Assembly: GCA_903927685.1 (NCBI GenBank)
Contig: CAIYOB010000559.1
Location: forward strand, 1-18,821
DNA: 18,821 nt
Direction: 5' to 3'
Source: an uncultured Planctomycetaceae bacterium
Lineage (GTDB): Bacteria > Planctomycetota > Planctomycetia > Pirellulales > Pirellulaceae
Below are positions 7,969-16,157 of this stretch, piece after piece (within the stretch, counting starts at the first letter, position 1; each line of letters begins with the position of its first letter). A program made the translations under genes and the position numbers. The notes under the pieces were generated by a model. It saw only the letters and a list, made by a program, of their open reading frames with translations, did no database searches and was not told the DNA's origin.

Positions 7969-8796
7969 TTATGGCGAGTACGACTTGAGGAACCGGTACG
8001 CCTCGTTGCGGTGGTCGAAATCCAAGTCCGTCAGGCCGACGTTCAGCTTGACGTCGGTATAGGTGTATTCCTCCAGCAAAAGGGGAGGATCTCCTTCTTT
8101 TTGCGGCCAGTCATAGGCGGAATAATGCACCGGCAGGTTCAGTTGGTCGTCGATCATGATCCGAGCCGTCTTGAACTGCAGATCCGATTGGCGCGTCTTG
8201 TGGGCTACCTGGATCACCGTGGACGGGCGACCATTGATCTTGGCCCCCCGGATCAACTTGACCTCGCACTCCTTGTCCTTTTTTTCTTCCTCGCCGCGTT
8301 CGATCAGGCGGCGAGTCAGATTCAGCACGCCGATTTCCGTAATCGGATAGCGCGTCTGCTGCATGGCCGCCGGACTGTCCGGCAGCAGCGACGTGGTGAT
8401 ATGCTCGAATCGTGTCCCGCCGTTTCGCACGATCAGTTTGCCGTTGTTTTCGCCTTCGACAAAAATCACCTCGCGGCCTTTGACCCGCTCCGGAGCGAGA
8501 AACCGGACGTACACGCTGAAGGGCTCGACGACGTCCCCGCCTTCCTTCTGCTCGTGGCGAATCTTGACGAACATCGTCTCGTACGCCATCAGACGCCCCT
8601 CGACCCGCTCGCGTCGCGTCAGCGTGCACGTGTAATCCCGGATCGTCTCGCGAATGCGCTTCTCGCCGTCATATGCAATCCGCATGGATTCCTGCAGCGG
8701 ATCCTCCTTGACCGGCGTCGTGCCAGCCACGGGCGCGGGCCCCAGACCGAAACCAGCCAGAACCAACCAGCCGACCACGCGTAGACCACCGTTCAT
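7969..8796 (-). CDS. DUF1571-family secreted protein
   Basis: I recognise this as the DUF1571 family, frequent in planctomycetes and without an established function. The start is set at ATG 8796 because a clean signal peptide follows (MNGGLRVVGWLVLAGFGLG, then a likely cleavage near PVAGT); the open frame goes on upstream to 9051 but that would overlap the divergent groEL start and has no signal. The 275-residue product contains DYTCTLTRRERVEG (54-67) and FLAPERVKGREVIFVEG (99-115), the most conserved family blocks, followed by a beta-rich domain that ends with a DLDFDHRNEAYRF motif. The overall fold hint (repeated beta strands, signal peptide) resembles outer-membrane lipoprotein-sorting-like proteins, but this is inference. 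The upstream Shine-Dalgarno is weak. It converges with citrate synthase with only seven bases between stops. Confidence 0.85.
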   Translation of the reverse strand: MNGGLRVVGWLVLAGFGLGPAPVAGTTPVKEDPLQESMRIAYDGEKRIRETIRDYTCTLTRRERVEGRLMAYETMFVKIRHEQKEGGDVVEPFSVYVRFLAPERVKGREVIFVEGENNGKLIVRNGGTRFEHITTSLLPDSPAAMQQTRYPITEIGVLNLTRRLIERGEEEKKDKECEVKLIRGAKINGRPSTVIQVAHKTRQSDLQFKTARIMIDDQLNLPVHYSAYDWPQKEGDPPLLLEEYTYTDVKLNVGLTDLDFDHRNEAYRFLKSYSP

Positions 8797-8939
8797 TTTC
8801 CGCTCGCCAACAAGTCCGCTTGGGTACCGCAGGCGAAAAAGGCTATTCGTCAACTGCGGTTTCAGGGGAGGGCACGCCGCCCTTGCTTCCCAAGTATAGC
8901 TGTCAGTTTGCTGGAAGCTAACTCGGCCTAAACCCGCGA

Positions 8940-8956
8940 TTGGCATATCGGTTGCA
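8940..8956 (+). promoter_or_regulatory. Sigma-54-like -24/-12 promoter upstream of groEL
   Basis: TTGGCATATCGGTTGCA matches the RpoN consensus YTGGCACG-N4-TTGCW in the invariant GG (-24) and GC (-12) with the correct spacing; only the CG after TTGGCA differ. It lies about 94 bases before the groEL ATG in the right orientation. Chance matches of this quality do occur, and no activator gene or enhancer site is in the window. Confidence 0.4.
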
Positions 8957-8979
8957 CTTTGGGCAACAGCGTCTGATGG

Positions 8980-9000
8980 CGTGCCATTTTGGCAGGCACG
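8980..9000. promoter_or_regulatory. Inverted repeat with 9-nt spacer, possible operator
   Basis: CGTGCC (8980-8985) and GGCACG (8995-9000) are perfect inverted copies separated by nine bases, and a second shorter pair TGCC/GGCA is nested within. The spacing is that of CIRCE, but the sequence is not CIRCE. The location between the sigma-54-like site and the groEL Shine-Dalgarno fits an operator or a 5' UTR hairpin. Confidence 0.35.
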
Positions 9001-9049
9001 TTCCAAAACGGCTAGATGAGACCTGCCTTGGATATTTGGAGAGGTACAC

Positions 9050-10636
9050 ATGTCGAAAATGATTGCGTTTGATCAGGAGGCCCGGGAAGCGATTAAGCGA
9101 GGCGTTTCCAAGCTCGCGAAAGTAGTCCGCTCGACACTGGGACCTGCCGGCCATAACGTGATTCTGAATAAGAGTTTCGGTGCTCCGGTGGTCACCAAGG
9201 ACGGGGTGACGGTGGCCAAGGAAATCGAACTGGACGACCCGTATGAAAACATGGGCGCCCGGATGGTTCGCGAAGTGGCGTCGAAGACCAACGACGTGGC
9301 GGGCGACGGGACGACGACCGCGACGGTGCTGGCGGATGCCATTTTCACCGAAGGCTTGCGAGCGGTCGTGGCGGGTGTCAATCCGATTTACCTCAAGGCC
9401 GGGATCGAAAAAGCCGTCGACGATGTAGCGGCCCAGCTCAAGGCCAAGAGCATCAAAGTCAAGGGCCGCAAGGAGATGGCTCAAGTGGCTGCCATCGCCG
9501 GCAACAACGACAAGCAGATCGGCGAACTGGTGGCCGACGCGATGGACCGGGTCGGCAAGGACGGCGTGGTGACCATCGAAGAAGGCAAGAGCATGCAGAC
9601 GGAGGTCGAGTGGGTCGAAGGGATGCAGTTCGACCGCGGCTATCTGTCTCCGTATTTCGTGACCAGCCCGGAGACGATGGAATGCGTCTTGGAAGACGCG
9701 TACATCTTGATTCACGAAAAGAAGATCTCCAGCATCCGTGAACTGGTCCCGTTGCTGGAAAAGGTGGCGCGAGCCGGCAAGCCGTTGCTGATTATCGCCG
9801 AGGAGGTCGAGGGCGAGGCATTGACGACGTTGGTGGTCAATCGGCTCCGCGGGACCTTCAAATGCTGTGCCGTCAAGGCTCCGGCGTACGGGGATCGGCG
9901 CAAGGCCATGCTGGAAGACATCGCCCTGCTGACCGGCGGCAAAGCGGTCTTCGAGAACCTGGGAATCAAGCTCGATGGCCTCGGTCTGGAGATGCTGGGG
10001 CGGGCCAAACGCGTGATTTGCGACAAGGACAACACGACGATCGTCGAGGGGGCGGGCAAGGCGGCGGAAATCAAGGCGCGGATCGCGCAGATCGAAGCCG
10101 AGTACGAGAAGACGACCAGCGACTACGACCGGGAGAAACTGCAGGAGCGGAAGGCCAAACTGGCGGGTGGCGTCGCCAAGATTTCCGTGGGCGGAGCGAC
10201 CGAGTCGGAGGTCAAGGAAAAGAAATTCCTGTTCGAGGACGCCTTGAACGCGACGCGGGCGGCGGTCCAGGAGGGGATTACAGCGGGCGGCGGCGTCGCC
10301 TTGCTGCGGGCCGCGGCGGCCTGCAAGCCGCAGGGCCTGAACGACGACCAACTGACGGGCTATCAGATCGTCCTCCGCGCCTGCCGCGCTCCGATCACCT
10401 GGATCGCGGAAAACGCCGGCAAGGATGGATCGCTGGTCTGCGAAAAAGTCGCCGATGGCAAGGGCAGCTTCGGCTACAACGCGGCGACGGGCACGTATGA
10501 GGATTTGGTCGAAGCCGGCGTGATCGACCCGACCAAGGTCGTGCGGACCGGCTTGGAGAATGCCGCCAGCGTCGCCACGCTGCTGCTGACCAGTGATGCC
10601 CTGATCACCGAAAAGCCCAAGGACAACGCCAAGTAA
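9050..10636 (+). CDS. groL: Chaperonin GroEL (60 kDa)
   Basis: ATP-driven folding chaperone forming the double-ring complex with GroES in the cytosol. The 528 residues cover all three domains. ATP-site residues are visible: LGPAGHNV (30-37), [13 protein letters not shown] with Asp51, [14 protein letters not shown] with Asp86, and [14 protein letters not shown] with Asp397 (E. coli 398). The apical substrate/GroES surface is conserved ([20 protein letters not shown], 245-264). The ATG at 9050 has an excellent GGAGAGG. Two features are odd: no groES lies upstream or anywhere in the window, and the C-terminus ends in EKPKDNAK without the usual Gly-Gly-Met tail. Planctomycetes commonly encode several GroEL paralogues, so this may be a specialised copy. 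Control may be through the sigma-54-like site and inverted repeat upstream, and the gene ends at a strong terminator. Confidence 0.96.
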   Translation: MSKMIAFDQEAREAIKRGVSKLAKVVRSTLGPAGHNVILNKSFGAPVVTKDGVTVAKEIELDDPYENMGARMVREVASKTNDVAGDGTTTATVLADAIFTEGLRAVVAGVNPIYLKAGIEKAVDDVAAQLKAKSIKVKGRKEMAQVAAIAGNNDKQIGELVADAMDRVGKDGVVTIEEGKSMQTEVEWVEGMQFDRGYLSPYFVTSPETMECVLEDAYILIHEKKISSIRELVPLLEKVARAGKPLLIIAEEVEGEALTTLVVNRLRGTFKCCAVKAPAYGDRRKAMLEDIALLTGGKAVFENLGIKLDGLGLEMLGRAKRVICDKDNTTIVEGAGKAAEIKARIAQIEAEYEKTTSDYDREKLQERKAKLAGGVAKISVGGATESEVKEKKFLFEDALNATRAAVQEGITAGGGVALLRAAAACKPQGLNDDQLTGYQIVLRACRAPITWIAENAGKDGSLVCEKVADGKGSFGYNAATGTYEDLVEAGVIDPTKVVRTGLENAASVATLLLTSDALITEKPKDNAK

Positions 10637-10655
10637 CGTCTTCCTTCTTCACGTC

Positions 10656-10696
10656 CGCACGTGGAAACGTGCGCAGCTATAGCGTGCGGGGCACGC
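10656..10696 (+). repeat. Two small hairpins after groEL
   Basis: A seven-base stem CGCACGT/ACGTGCG with a GGAA (GNRA-type) tetraloop occupies 10656-10673, and GCGTGC/GCACGC with a GGG loop occupies 10682-10696. They precede the terminator hairpin and may protect the mRNA 3' end or simply be intergenic palindromes. Confidence 0.55.
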
Positions 10697-10708
10697 AAGA
10701 AAAAGGAA

Positions 10709-10754
10709 CGGCCGGCAGTCGTCGCATCGGACGACTGCCGGCCGCCTTGTTTTT
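10709..10754 (+). terminator. Intrinsic terminator of groEL
   Basis: A perfect 15-bp GC-rich stem (10709-10723 with 10730-10744) closes a six-base loop and is followed by CCTTGTTTTT. It lies 73 bases after the groEL stop and is the clearest terminator in the window. Confidence 0.88.
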
Positions 10755-11163
10755 CGGGAACAACGTTCCCGCAGATGTCCGCGCCCGGGGCGCGTGATTT
10801 CCAGCGTCAGGAGATGGCGAGTGACCCCGGGTTGCAGGGAGGACGCGGCACAGCTTGGCGCCTTCGGGAATCCGGCTGGCCGCCCAATGAGCCGCGAGGG
10901 AAGCAACACCTCGCTGCCGGAATCCCGTCCAATCTGTACCGCCTCAATCCCGCTCGGTCACTCTGCCGCAGTTTCGCGGCGGCTCCCACAGCCCCCACGG
11001 ATCCGCGGCGGTTGCACGAGTGACATCCTGTCCTTCGTGCATGGTAGTATCATCGCAATTCACCAGCCGCATCCTGACCGAAAAACTCTGCCGAACCGTT
11101 ACGGCCCACGGGTACCGCCCAGCTTGAAACGACGGTAGCGATTGTGACGATTCCGTAAACTGC
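10755..11163. other. Gene-free stretch between convergent groEL and GH10-like gene
   Basis: No reading frame here resembles a protein: those present have no ribosome site and have compositions expected of shadow frames. It holds a short palindrome CGCGCC/GGCGCG near 10780-10795 and otherwise unremarkable GC-rich sequence that becomes more AT-rich from about 11040 to 11163. I see no tRNA, riboswitch or recognisable small RNA. An RNA gene cannot be excluded. Confidence 0.4.
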
Positions 11164-12651
11164 TTACGTCAGATGCTCGCGGCGCAGCGCGAGTAGCGTG
11201 TTCAACGCCGGCTTGGGCAGGGCTTCACCGGTGAATAAGCCACCGTGGACGTGGCGATGCCGCACGGAATCGAAGACCTGATTACAGATGATCGCTTGCA
11301 CCGATTGCTTGGCCAGCAGCGCCGGGAGCAAGTGGTCCAGCAAACGCTTCTGATTCTGAGGCGACGGGCCATCCGGGAACGCCGACTGCAGAATTCGGCT
11401 GTCGTCGGTCGCCAGGGGATCCGGGTCCGCGCTGCTGGGAACCGTGAGCATGGGAATGAGCGGCAGGCCGAGCATCGCCCACAGGTCGATGTGCTCGGTC
11501 ATCTCCAGCACGTCTCGCGGCAACGTCCCGCCCGGCCAGTAACCGTAGTCGATCTCCAGGCCGATGCCGGCAATTTCCAGGTCGGCGCGCAGCAGGAAGT
11601 CCACGAACTGGAGCGGCGACAAGGCCGCCTGCTCGAAAGCCATGGCCTCGCCCCACGGCTGCTGCACACTTAGGAAGACGGGTGTCCGGGGATCCCGTCG
11701 GCGAGTCGCTTCGATCAGCGTCACCGTCAACCGCAGTTGCTGGTCATCCGATAACCAGGACCCGCTGGCGGACGTCGCCACTCCATACCACAGATGCACC
11801 TGCCCCCGGTAACGGTCCACCGCGGTTTCGACGAATCGCCGCGCCGCTTTGGCCAGCGCGGCCGGATCCGCCGATGCACTGGCGGCCAGCCAACTCGGCA
11901 GACTGTCCCGGCTCACGCGCACCAGCGGCCCGCCGATGATCTTCAAGCCATTTCGGACGCACCACTGCACTTGCTTGTCGTACCGTCCCCAGTCCCAACG
12001 ATCCGGCTCGCGCTGGATCTCGTCCCAGCGAAGGGGAATGAGCGCGGCGTTGAATGTGGCTCGAAACATCGGCTCGGTGTTCGCGGGCATGGCCTCGCCG
12101 CCCACATTTCCCGCCAGCAGCGTCGGCAATGGATGCCCGCCCTCGTGCCGGTACTCGAGGGCCTGCCGGGCATATTCCAGCCCCAGCAGGCCCATCGCAT
12201 CCAGGGCTTGGCGAACGGCCGTTCGCGCCGCCGCCTCGGCCACATTCCGATCCTGCTGCGACGTCGCGGCCTGGATGAACGACTGGCACGCGGCGCGGAT
12301 TTGCGAACTCACTCCATCCGACAGACGCAGGCCGGCCAAACGCCAAATCTCCGCTTTGGACCGCAGCCGATTCACCGTCCCGCGAGCGACCTCGACCGCC
12401 AGGTCGTATGGCTTTTCCCTTTCCATCAGCGTGGCCGTGCTGAGCAGCAGTTCGCCGTGGCCATCCGCCAGCCAGGGAAGGTGGACGTTTCCGGACTCCC
12501 GCGTGTCCCGCTCCAACCGCAAGACGCCTTCGCGTTCCCAGGTCTTCCGGCAGGGCATCGGCACGCAATCCAGGCCAGCCATGTAGGTCCGTTCGACGGC
12601 CGTCTCCGCAAGTCGATCGAGCCGTGGGGTAAGTAGCCGCAGAAAACCCAT
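11164..12651 (-). CDS. GH10-like (endo-xylanase-type) TIM-barrel protein
   Basis: A 495-residue protein in two parts. Residues about 1-185 form an N-terminal helical/beta region of unknown role with a [22 protein letters not shown] segment. Residues about 195-490 resemble the barrel of glycoside hydrolase family 10: [19 protein letters not shown] (195-213) followed by [13 protein letters not shown] corresponds to the substrate-binding strands, and [15 protein letters not shown] (361-375) resembles the nucleophile strand with Glu366. The strand that should carry the acid/base glutamate (WxxxNE) instead reads [12 protein letters not shown] (287-297). No signal peptide is visible. Related planctomycete proteins are, to my recollection, annotated as endo-1,4-beta-xylanase, but activity here is doubtful. 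The start ATG 12651 has AAGGA ten bases upstream. The gene is divergent from purC and shows no operon partner. Confidence 0.65.
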   Translation of the reverse strand: MGFLRLLTPRLDRLAETAVERTYMAGLDCVPMPCRKTWEREGVLRLERDTRESGNVHLPWLADGHGELLLSTATLMEREKPYDLAVEVARGTVNRLRSKAEIWRLAGLRLSDGVSSQIRAACQSFIQAATSQQDRNVAEAAARTAVRQALDAMGLLGLEYARQALEYRHEGGHPLPTLLAGNVGGEAMPANTEPMFRATFNAALIPLRWDEIQREPDRWDWGRYDKQVQWCVRNGLKIIGGPLVRVSRDSLPSWLAASASADPAALAKAARRFVETAVDRYRGQVHLWYGVATSASGSWLSDDQQLRLTVTLIEATRRRDPRTPVFLSVQQPWGEAMAFEQAALSPLQFVDFLLRADLEIAGIGLEIDYGYWPGGTLPRDVLEMTEHIDLWAMLGLPLIPMLTVPSSADPDPLATDDSRILQSAFPDGPSPQNQKRLLDHLLPALLAKQSVQAIICNQVFDSVRHRHVHGGLFTGEALPKPALNTLLALRREHLT

Positions 12652-12818
12652 GCTCGCCAGTTCCTTGCCAAAACACCGTTGCGGAAGAATTGCCGAATCG
12701 CCACGCCCGACGCCCGATTGTCGTCCATGCCCTCTCTTGTGGCCAGCCCGCAGCTGTTATATTTACCTTCTGGCTGTTCTTTTTGCTAGTGAAGGTCTCG
12801 AATCGCAAGGAAATGCCG
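12652..12818. promoter_or_regulatory. Divergent promoter region, GH10-like gene / purC
   Basis: 167 bp. The AT-rich TTATATTTA at 12757-12765 is a possible -10 region for purC, about 55 bases before the start; the upstream TTGTGG (12737-12742) is too close to be a standard -35. No purine riboswitch or PurR-box palindrome is evident. Confidence 0.3.
12807..12812 (+). promoter_or_regulatory. Shine-Dalgarno site deciding the purC start
   Basis: AAGGAA lies six bases before ATG 12819 and directly abuts the alternative ATG at 12813, so the second ATG is the likely start. Confidence 0.6.
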
Positions 12819-13706
12819 ATGAGTGAAGCCGTGACGCAAACGAATCTGACCGGCTGGCCGGTCCGCCGCGGGAAGGTCCGAGACATCTACGATTTGGGCG
12901 ATCGGCTGCTGATGATCAGCAGCGATCGGATCAGCGCCTTTGACTGGGTCCTGCCGACGCCGATTCCGGACAAGGGACGCGTGCTGACGCAGATCAGCGC
13001 GTTCTGGTTCGACCTGCTGCAGACCCCGCATCACCTGCTGTCGCAGGATCTGGACTCGCTGGGCCTGCCCCCCGAGGCGGCTCCGGCCAGCCTGGCGGGC
13101 CGCAGCATGATTGTCCGCAAGTGCGACGTGGTCCCGATCGAATGCGTTGTCCGCGGCTACCTCGAGGGCTCCGGCTGGAAAGAATACCAGCAGAATCAGG
13201 CCGTCTGCGGCATCCCCTTGCCGGCCGGCCTGCGTCAGGGCTCGCAGTTGGCCGAACCCATCTTCACTCCGGCCACCAAGGAGGAGAGCGGGCACGATAT
13301 CAACATTTCCTACGAACGGATGGTGGAGATCGTGGGTGCCGACACGGCGGCGGAACTGCGACAGCGGAGTATCGAAATCTACTGCCGGGGCGCCGAATAT
13401 GCCCGCACCAAGGGGATTCTGATCGCCGATACCAAGTTCGAGTGGGGTCGCGTGGACGGCCAGTTGATCCTGATCGACGAAGTCATGACGCCCGACAGTT
13501 CCCGCTTCTGGCCCGCCGACCAATACGAACCGGGCCGCAGCCAGCCGTCCTTCGACAAGCAATTCGTCCGGGACTATCTGACCTCGACCGGCTGGGACAA
13601 GAACAGCGATCCGCCGGCCCTGCCGGACGAAGTTGTTCGCAAAACGCGAGCGATGTACATCGAGGCCTATGAACGGTTGACGGGCCGAGCGTTCGCTTGG
13701 AAATAG
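12819..13706 (+). CDS. purC: SAICAR synthase (PurC)
   Basis: Phosphoribosylaminoimidazole-succinocarboxamide synthase joins aspartate to CAIR using ATP in de novo purine synthesis. The 295-residue length fits the longer form found in fungi and many bacteria. Visible motifs are [26 protein letters not shown] split over residues 17-42 (nucleotide binding), the signature [16 protein letters not shown] (104-119), [11 protein letters not shown] (200-210) and [16 protein letters not shown] (216-231). I choose ATG 12819 because AAGGAA (12807-12812) is six bases away; an ATG two codons earlier (12813) is too close to it and the open frame to 12690 has no support. It converges with the nitrilase-family gene (13 bases between stops) and no other pur gene is nearby. 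Confidence 0.95.
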   Translation: MSEAVTQTNLTGWPVRRGKVRDIYDLGDRLLMISSDRISAFDWVLPTPIPDKGRVLTQISAFWFDLLQTPHHLLSQDLDSLGLPPEAAPASLAGRSMIVRKCDVVPIECVVRGYLEGSGWKEYQQNQAVCGIPLPAGLRQGSQLAEPIFTPATKEESGHDINISYERMVEIVGADTAAELRQRSIEIYCRGAEYARTKGILIADTKFEWGRVDGQLILIDEVMTPDSSRFWPADQYEPGRSQPSFDKQFVRDYLTSTGWDKNSDPPALPDEVVRKTRAMYIEAYERLTGRAFAWK

Positions 13707-13719
13707 CCTGAACAACGCA

Positions 13720-14718
13720 CTAGCCCGGCGGCAGCGAATCCGGCGTCAGGTGTTCGAATCGCACCGTCCGCGTGTCCTGTTCGCGGCCCGTCCGCATCGT
13801 CAGCGGGCCGTACAGTTCCGGCCGGCGGGCGCGGATCCAGCGGGCTCCGGTACAGCGGTCCCGGAGACGGCTGTCCAGGTCGGCGATCACCATCTCGTCG
13901 CCCGCTTTCCAGGTCTCGACGATGGTCCGGCCATAGGGGTCCAGGATCATGGCGTTGCCCGTGCGGACTTCGTTGTCGTCCGGCCCGACACCGTTGCTGA
14001 AGGCCAGGAACATCCCGTTGTCGTGAGCCCGGGCCGGCAGCCAACGCATCAGCCAGCCGCGGCCCTTGTCGCCGCGAATCTCCGCCTCGATCGCCGCCGG
14101 ATCGGATTCCCGGCGATCCCAGACGGCCCGGTCGATGACTTTCATCCCGTGCGGGCTGCCCGAATCACAGCCGCCCGTCTGGTGCGGCGCCAGCAGCAGT
14201 TCCGCGCCGGCCAAGGCCGTGGCGCGGACGTTCTCGATGATGTTATTGTCGTAACAGATTAACGCCCCCACCCGCCAGCCGTGCGGCGTGTCGAACACGG
14301 TGTATTGGTCGCCCGGCGACAAGTACGCACTCACAAACACATGCAGCTTGCGATGCCGGGCAAACCGTCCGTCGGGCATGGCGACGACGTACGTGTTGTA
14401 CAGGCCGCCGTCCGCACCCAACTCGACCAGCCCCGCGCCGATCGTCATTTGATGTCGCTGGGCCAGTTCCATCAGCAACCGGGCCGCCGGCCCATCGAAG
14501 ACCGGCTCGGCCAATTCGGTCAGTTGCTCGCGCGTCAAGTGCCGCAGGTGCCAGTAACCGGAGATGCAGCATTCCGGAAAGCAGATCAGTTGAACACGGT
14601 CAGCCGCCGCCCGCTCGACAAATCCTCGAATCGTCTGCAGGTTGGCCTCTTTGTCACCTGGGGCGTGCTGAAACTGAACCGCCGCAATCCGCAGCGTCTT
14701 GGCTTGAATCTTCTCCAC
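13720..14718 (-). CDS. Carbon-nitrogen hydrolase (nitrilase superfamily)
   Basis: Cytosolic amidase or nitrilase-type enzyme that hydrolyses non-peptide C-N bonds. The start is taken as GTG 14718 because AAGGAG and a second GGAG precede it and the family fold begins immediately (KTLRIAAVQFQHAPGD); the upstream extension begins with TTG and is arginine/glycine-rich shadow sequence. The 332-residue product shows the Glu-Lys-Cys triad: Glu49 in LICFPECCISGYW, Lys124 in RHRKLHVF and Cys155 in GALICYDNNIIENVR. The C-terminal part contains the usual NAMILDPYGRTIVE strand. Branch within the superfamily (N-carbamoyl amidase, aliphatic amidase, omega-amidase) cannot be settled; an insertion with RESDPAAIEAEIRGDKG after the active-site Cys distinguishes it from the short omega-amidases. 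It stands alone, convergent with purC. Confidence 0.88.
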   Translation of the reverse strand: MEKIQAKTLRIAAVQFQHAPGDKEANLQTIRGFVERAAADRVQLICFPECCISGYWHLRHLTREQLTELAEPVFDGPAARLLMELAQRHQMTIGAGLVELGADGGLYNTYVVAMPDGRFARHRKLHVFVSAYLSPGDQYTVFDTPHGWRVGALICYDNNIIENVRATALAGAELLLAPHQTGGCDSGSPHGMKVIDRAVWDRRESDPAAIEAEIRGDKGRGWLMRWLPARAHDNGMFLAFSNGVGPDDNEVRTGNAMILDPYGRTIVETWKAGDEMVIADLDSRLRDRCTGARWIRARRPELYGPLTMRTGREQDTRTVRFEHLTPDSLPPG

Positions 14719-14754
14719 AGGACTCCATCTCCTTGCGTTGCCGGTCCCCGCTTC

Positions 14755-14776
14755 ACCCTCCCGCCCGCGGGAGGGT
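14755..14776. repeat. Perfect 10-bp palindrome
   Basis: ACCCTCCCGC and GCGGGAGGGT separated by CC. It lies about 37 bases upstream of the nitrilase-family start, so it may be a dispersed intergenic element rather than a terminator. Confidence 0.6.
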
Positions 14777-14935
14777 CGGACGCGGTAGCGGCCGGGGAGG
14801 GATCTGAGCCCTCGTTCCAAGCTCGCCCGTCGCCTAAGCTGGCGCGATCATAGCGGCGCGGCACACGCTTGGCAATGATCCGGAACCGGTGAGGAACCAG
14901 CAGGGACCGAGCGGCGAACTCCCCGGGGCTTGGCA

Positions 14936-14966
14936 CTGGGGGCTCGCTGCACTCGCCCCCAGCCAC
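14936..14966. repeat. Dispersed repeat, copy 1
   Basis: CTGGGGGCTCGCTGCACTCG (14936-14955) recurs exactly at 17364-17383, and the flank CCCCAGxCAC continues the match. The copy itself folds: CTGGGGGC pairs with GCCCCCAG around an 11-base loop. It is intergenic. Confidence 0.75.
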
Positions 14967-14983
14967 CACGGCACAGAGCCACA

Positions 14984-15007
14984 AAGCCGAGGCCGTTTCC
15001 TCGGCTT
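14984..15007. repeat. 9-bp intergenic hairpin
   Basis: AAGCCGAGG and CCTCGGCTT pair around CCGTTT. It has no T-run, so terminator function is doubtful. Confidence 0.55.
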
Positions 15008-15106
15008 GAATTTGCAGCGGGCCGATGCGATAACTAGCCGGATTGTGTCACGGCGTTGGCCCCGGGGGCCAGCGTCTTTCCAGCCCTTTGCGAGGAGCGA
15101 GCGTTC

Positions 15107-15958
15107 ATGATTCACATCGGCCTGCACACCGACAACTGGCGTCCCCTGAGTCAGAGCTTCGAGGCGGCTTGCGAGAAGATCGCGGCCCTGGGAATCAAGC
15201 ACATCGAATTTGCCGTGATCCACGGCCAGAACTTCATCCAAGCCCTGGGTTATGATCCGGGGATTTCGCTGCAGTCGAACCCGCGGGCGCTGCGCAAGTA
15301 CCTGGACAAACTGGGCCTGGAGGTCACCCAGATCGACGGCTCGTACCCGATGATGGGCCCCAATGGCTCGGCGTTCGGCGTCCAGTACGTCCAACAGTCG
15401 ATCCGCTTTGCCGCCGAGATCGGCTGTCCGATGGTGGACACGGTGGACGGGGCGTTCGAGATCCCGGGCATGTCGGTGGAGGAGGTTTTCCGCGTGACGT
15501 GCGACAATTACCGGCAGTGCCTGCCTTGGGCCGAGGACTACAACGTGGTGATCAACGTCGAGACCCACGGGCCGTATACCAGCAACCAGGAGTTCATGCT
15601 CCGGCTGTTCGAGACGTTCGACTCGCCGTACCTGCGGTTCAATTTCGACACCGGCAACACGTTCATCGCCGGCAAGGACCCGCTGGAGTTCTGCAAGACG
15701 TTCCGCAAGTACCTGACGCACTGCCACATCAAAGACGTCTCGCCGGCCTTGGCGGCCGCCGTGCGCGGCGAGGAGACCGGCATCGGTTCCTCCGAGGTTC
15801 CGGTCGGCGGCGGCGTCAACGCCGACAACATCCGGGCGGTGATCTGCTACCTGCAGGAAACCGACTGGGACGGCGCGGTGTCGATTGAATGCTCCGGCAC
15901 CGACGAGAACACGCGTCAGAGCGTCGAGTTCATGCGCAAGGTCGTGGCGGGAAACTGA
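15107..15958 (+). CDS. Sugar phosphate isomerase/epimerase family TIM-barrel protein
   Basis: Member of the xylose isomerase-like (AP_endonuc_2) TIM-barrel superfamily, which includes tagatose 3-epimerase and inosose dehydratase. The 283-residue product begins MIHIGLHTDNWRPL and contains a divalent-metal site formed by Glu152 (INVETHGPY), Asp181 (FNFDTGNTFIAG), His207 (THCHIKDV) and Glu261 (VSIECSG), the standard Glu-Asp-His-Glu set. No signal peptide is present, so it should be cytosolic. ATG 15107 follows GAGGAG by nine bases. Substrate is unknown; such genes in planctomycetes often belong to sugar or cyclitol breakdown. It converges on the UroD-family gene, from which it is separated by 193 bp with a strong hairpin, so the two are not one operon. 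Confidence 0.88.
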   Translation: MIHIGLHTDNWRPLSQSFEAACEKIAALGIKHIEFAVIHGQNFIQALGYDPGISLQSNPRALRKYLDKLGLEVTQIDGSYPMMGPNGSAFGVQYVQQSIRFAAEIGCPMVDTVDGAFEIPGMSVEEVFRVTCDNYRQCLPWAEDYNVVINVETHGPYTSNQEFMLRLFETFDSPYLRFNFDTGNTFIAGKDPLEFCKTFRKYLTHCHIKDVSPALAAAVRGEETGIGSSEVPVGGGVNADNIRAVICYLQETDWDGAVSIECSGTDENTRQSVEFMRKVVAGN

Positions 15959-15982
15959 GCCATGTCCGTCGACGTCTGGGCC

Positions 15983-16010
15983 ACGCTTCGCGCCGGCGGG
16001 CGCGAAGCGT
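15983..16010. terminator. Strong hairpin between convergent genes
   Basis: A perfect 12-bp stem (ACGCTTCGCGCC with its complement) and a GGCG loop begin 24 bases after the isomerase stop. The place suits a terminator, but there is no U-tract after it on the forward strand, so it may instead protect the 3' end or be a dispersed palindrome. Confidence 0.5.
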
Positions 16011-16135
16011 TCCGGTTGCTGGAGTTCAGTGTGCTCTCCGTCCAGTTGGAGCCTGTGTTTGGGTACTTCGTCTGGCGACCGCGAATCCGGCCCTGTTTGG
16101 TGCAGGCCGGGTTCTCCCGCATCGCGACCATCGGA

Positions 16136-16157
16136 GGCTGACGCGACAGCGTCAGCC
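16136..16157. repeat. 9-bp palindrome containing the stop of the UroD-family gene
   Basis: GGCTGACGC and GCGTCAGCC pair around GACA. The reverse-strand stop codon TGA (16154-16152) lies inside one arm, so the end of the coding sequence is formed by the hairpin. Confidence 0.7.

Larger units (their letters stand above)
8797..9049. promoter_or_regulatory. Divergent control region, DUF1571 / groEL
   Basis: 253 bp between two divergent starts. It contains a sigma-54-like element (8940-8956), an inverted repeat with a nine-base spacer (8980-9000) and the groEL Shine-Dalgarno GGAGAGG (9038-9044). No canonical CIRCE element (TTAGCACTC-N9-GAGTGCTAA) is present. Confidence 0.6.
14719..15106. other. 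Hairpin-rich intergenic region
   Basis: 388 bp between divergent nitrilase-family and isomerase genes. It has no supported gene. It contains a 10-bp perfect palindrome (14755-14776), the repeat element at 14936-14966, a 9-bp hairpin (14984-15007) and a GC palindrome around 15057-15071. Promoters for both flanking genes should lie here but none is convincing. The isomerase Shine-Dalgarno GAGGAG is at 15092-15097. Confidence 0.55.

Noticed and set aside
8860..9049. CIRCE/HrcA operator before groEL
   Set aside because: The consensus TTAGCACTC-N9-GAGTGCTAA is absent; only the spacing of one inverted repeat is similar.
8797..9051. N-terminal extension of the DUF1571 protein
   Set aside because: It would overlap the groEL start and place the signal peptide inside the protein.
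8918..10351. 477-codon reverse frame over groEL
   Set aside because: Antisense shadow; the sense frame is an unmistakable GroEL.
10637..11163. Small genes between groEL and the GH10-like gene
   Set aside because: Frames of 60-120 codons exist on both strands but have no ribosome site, no motif and shadow-like composition.
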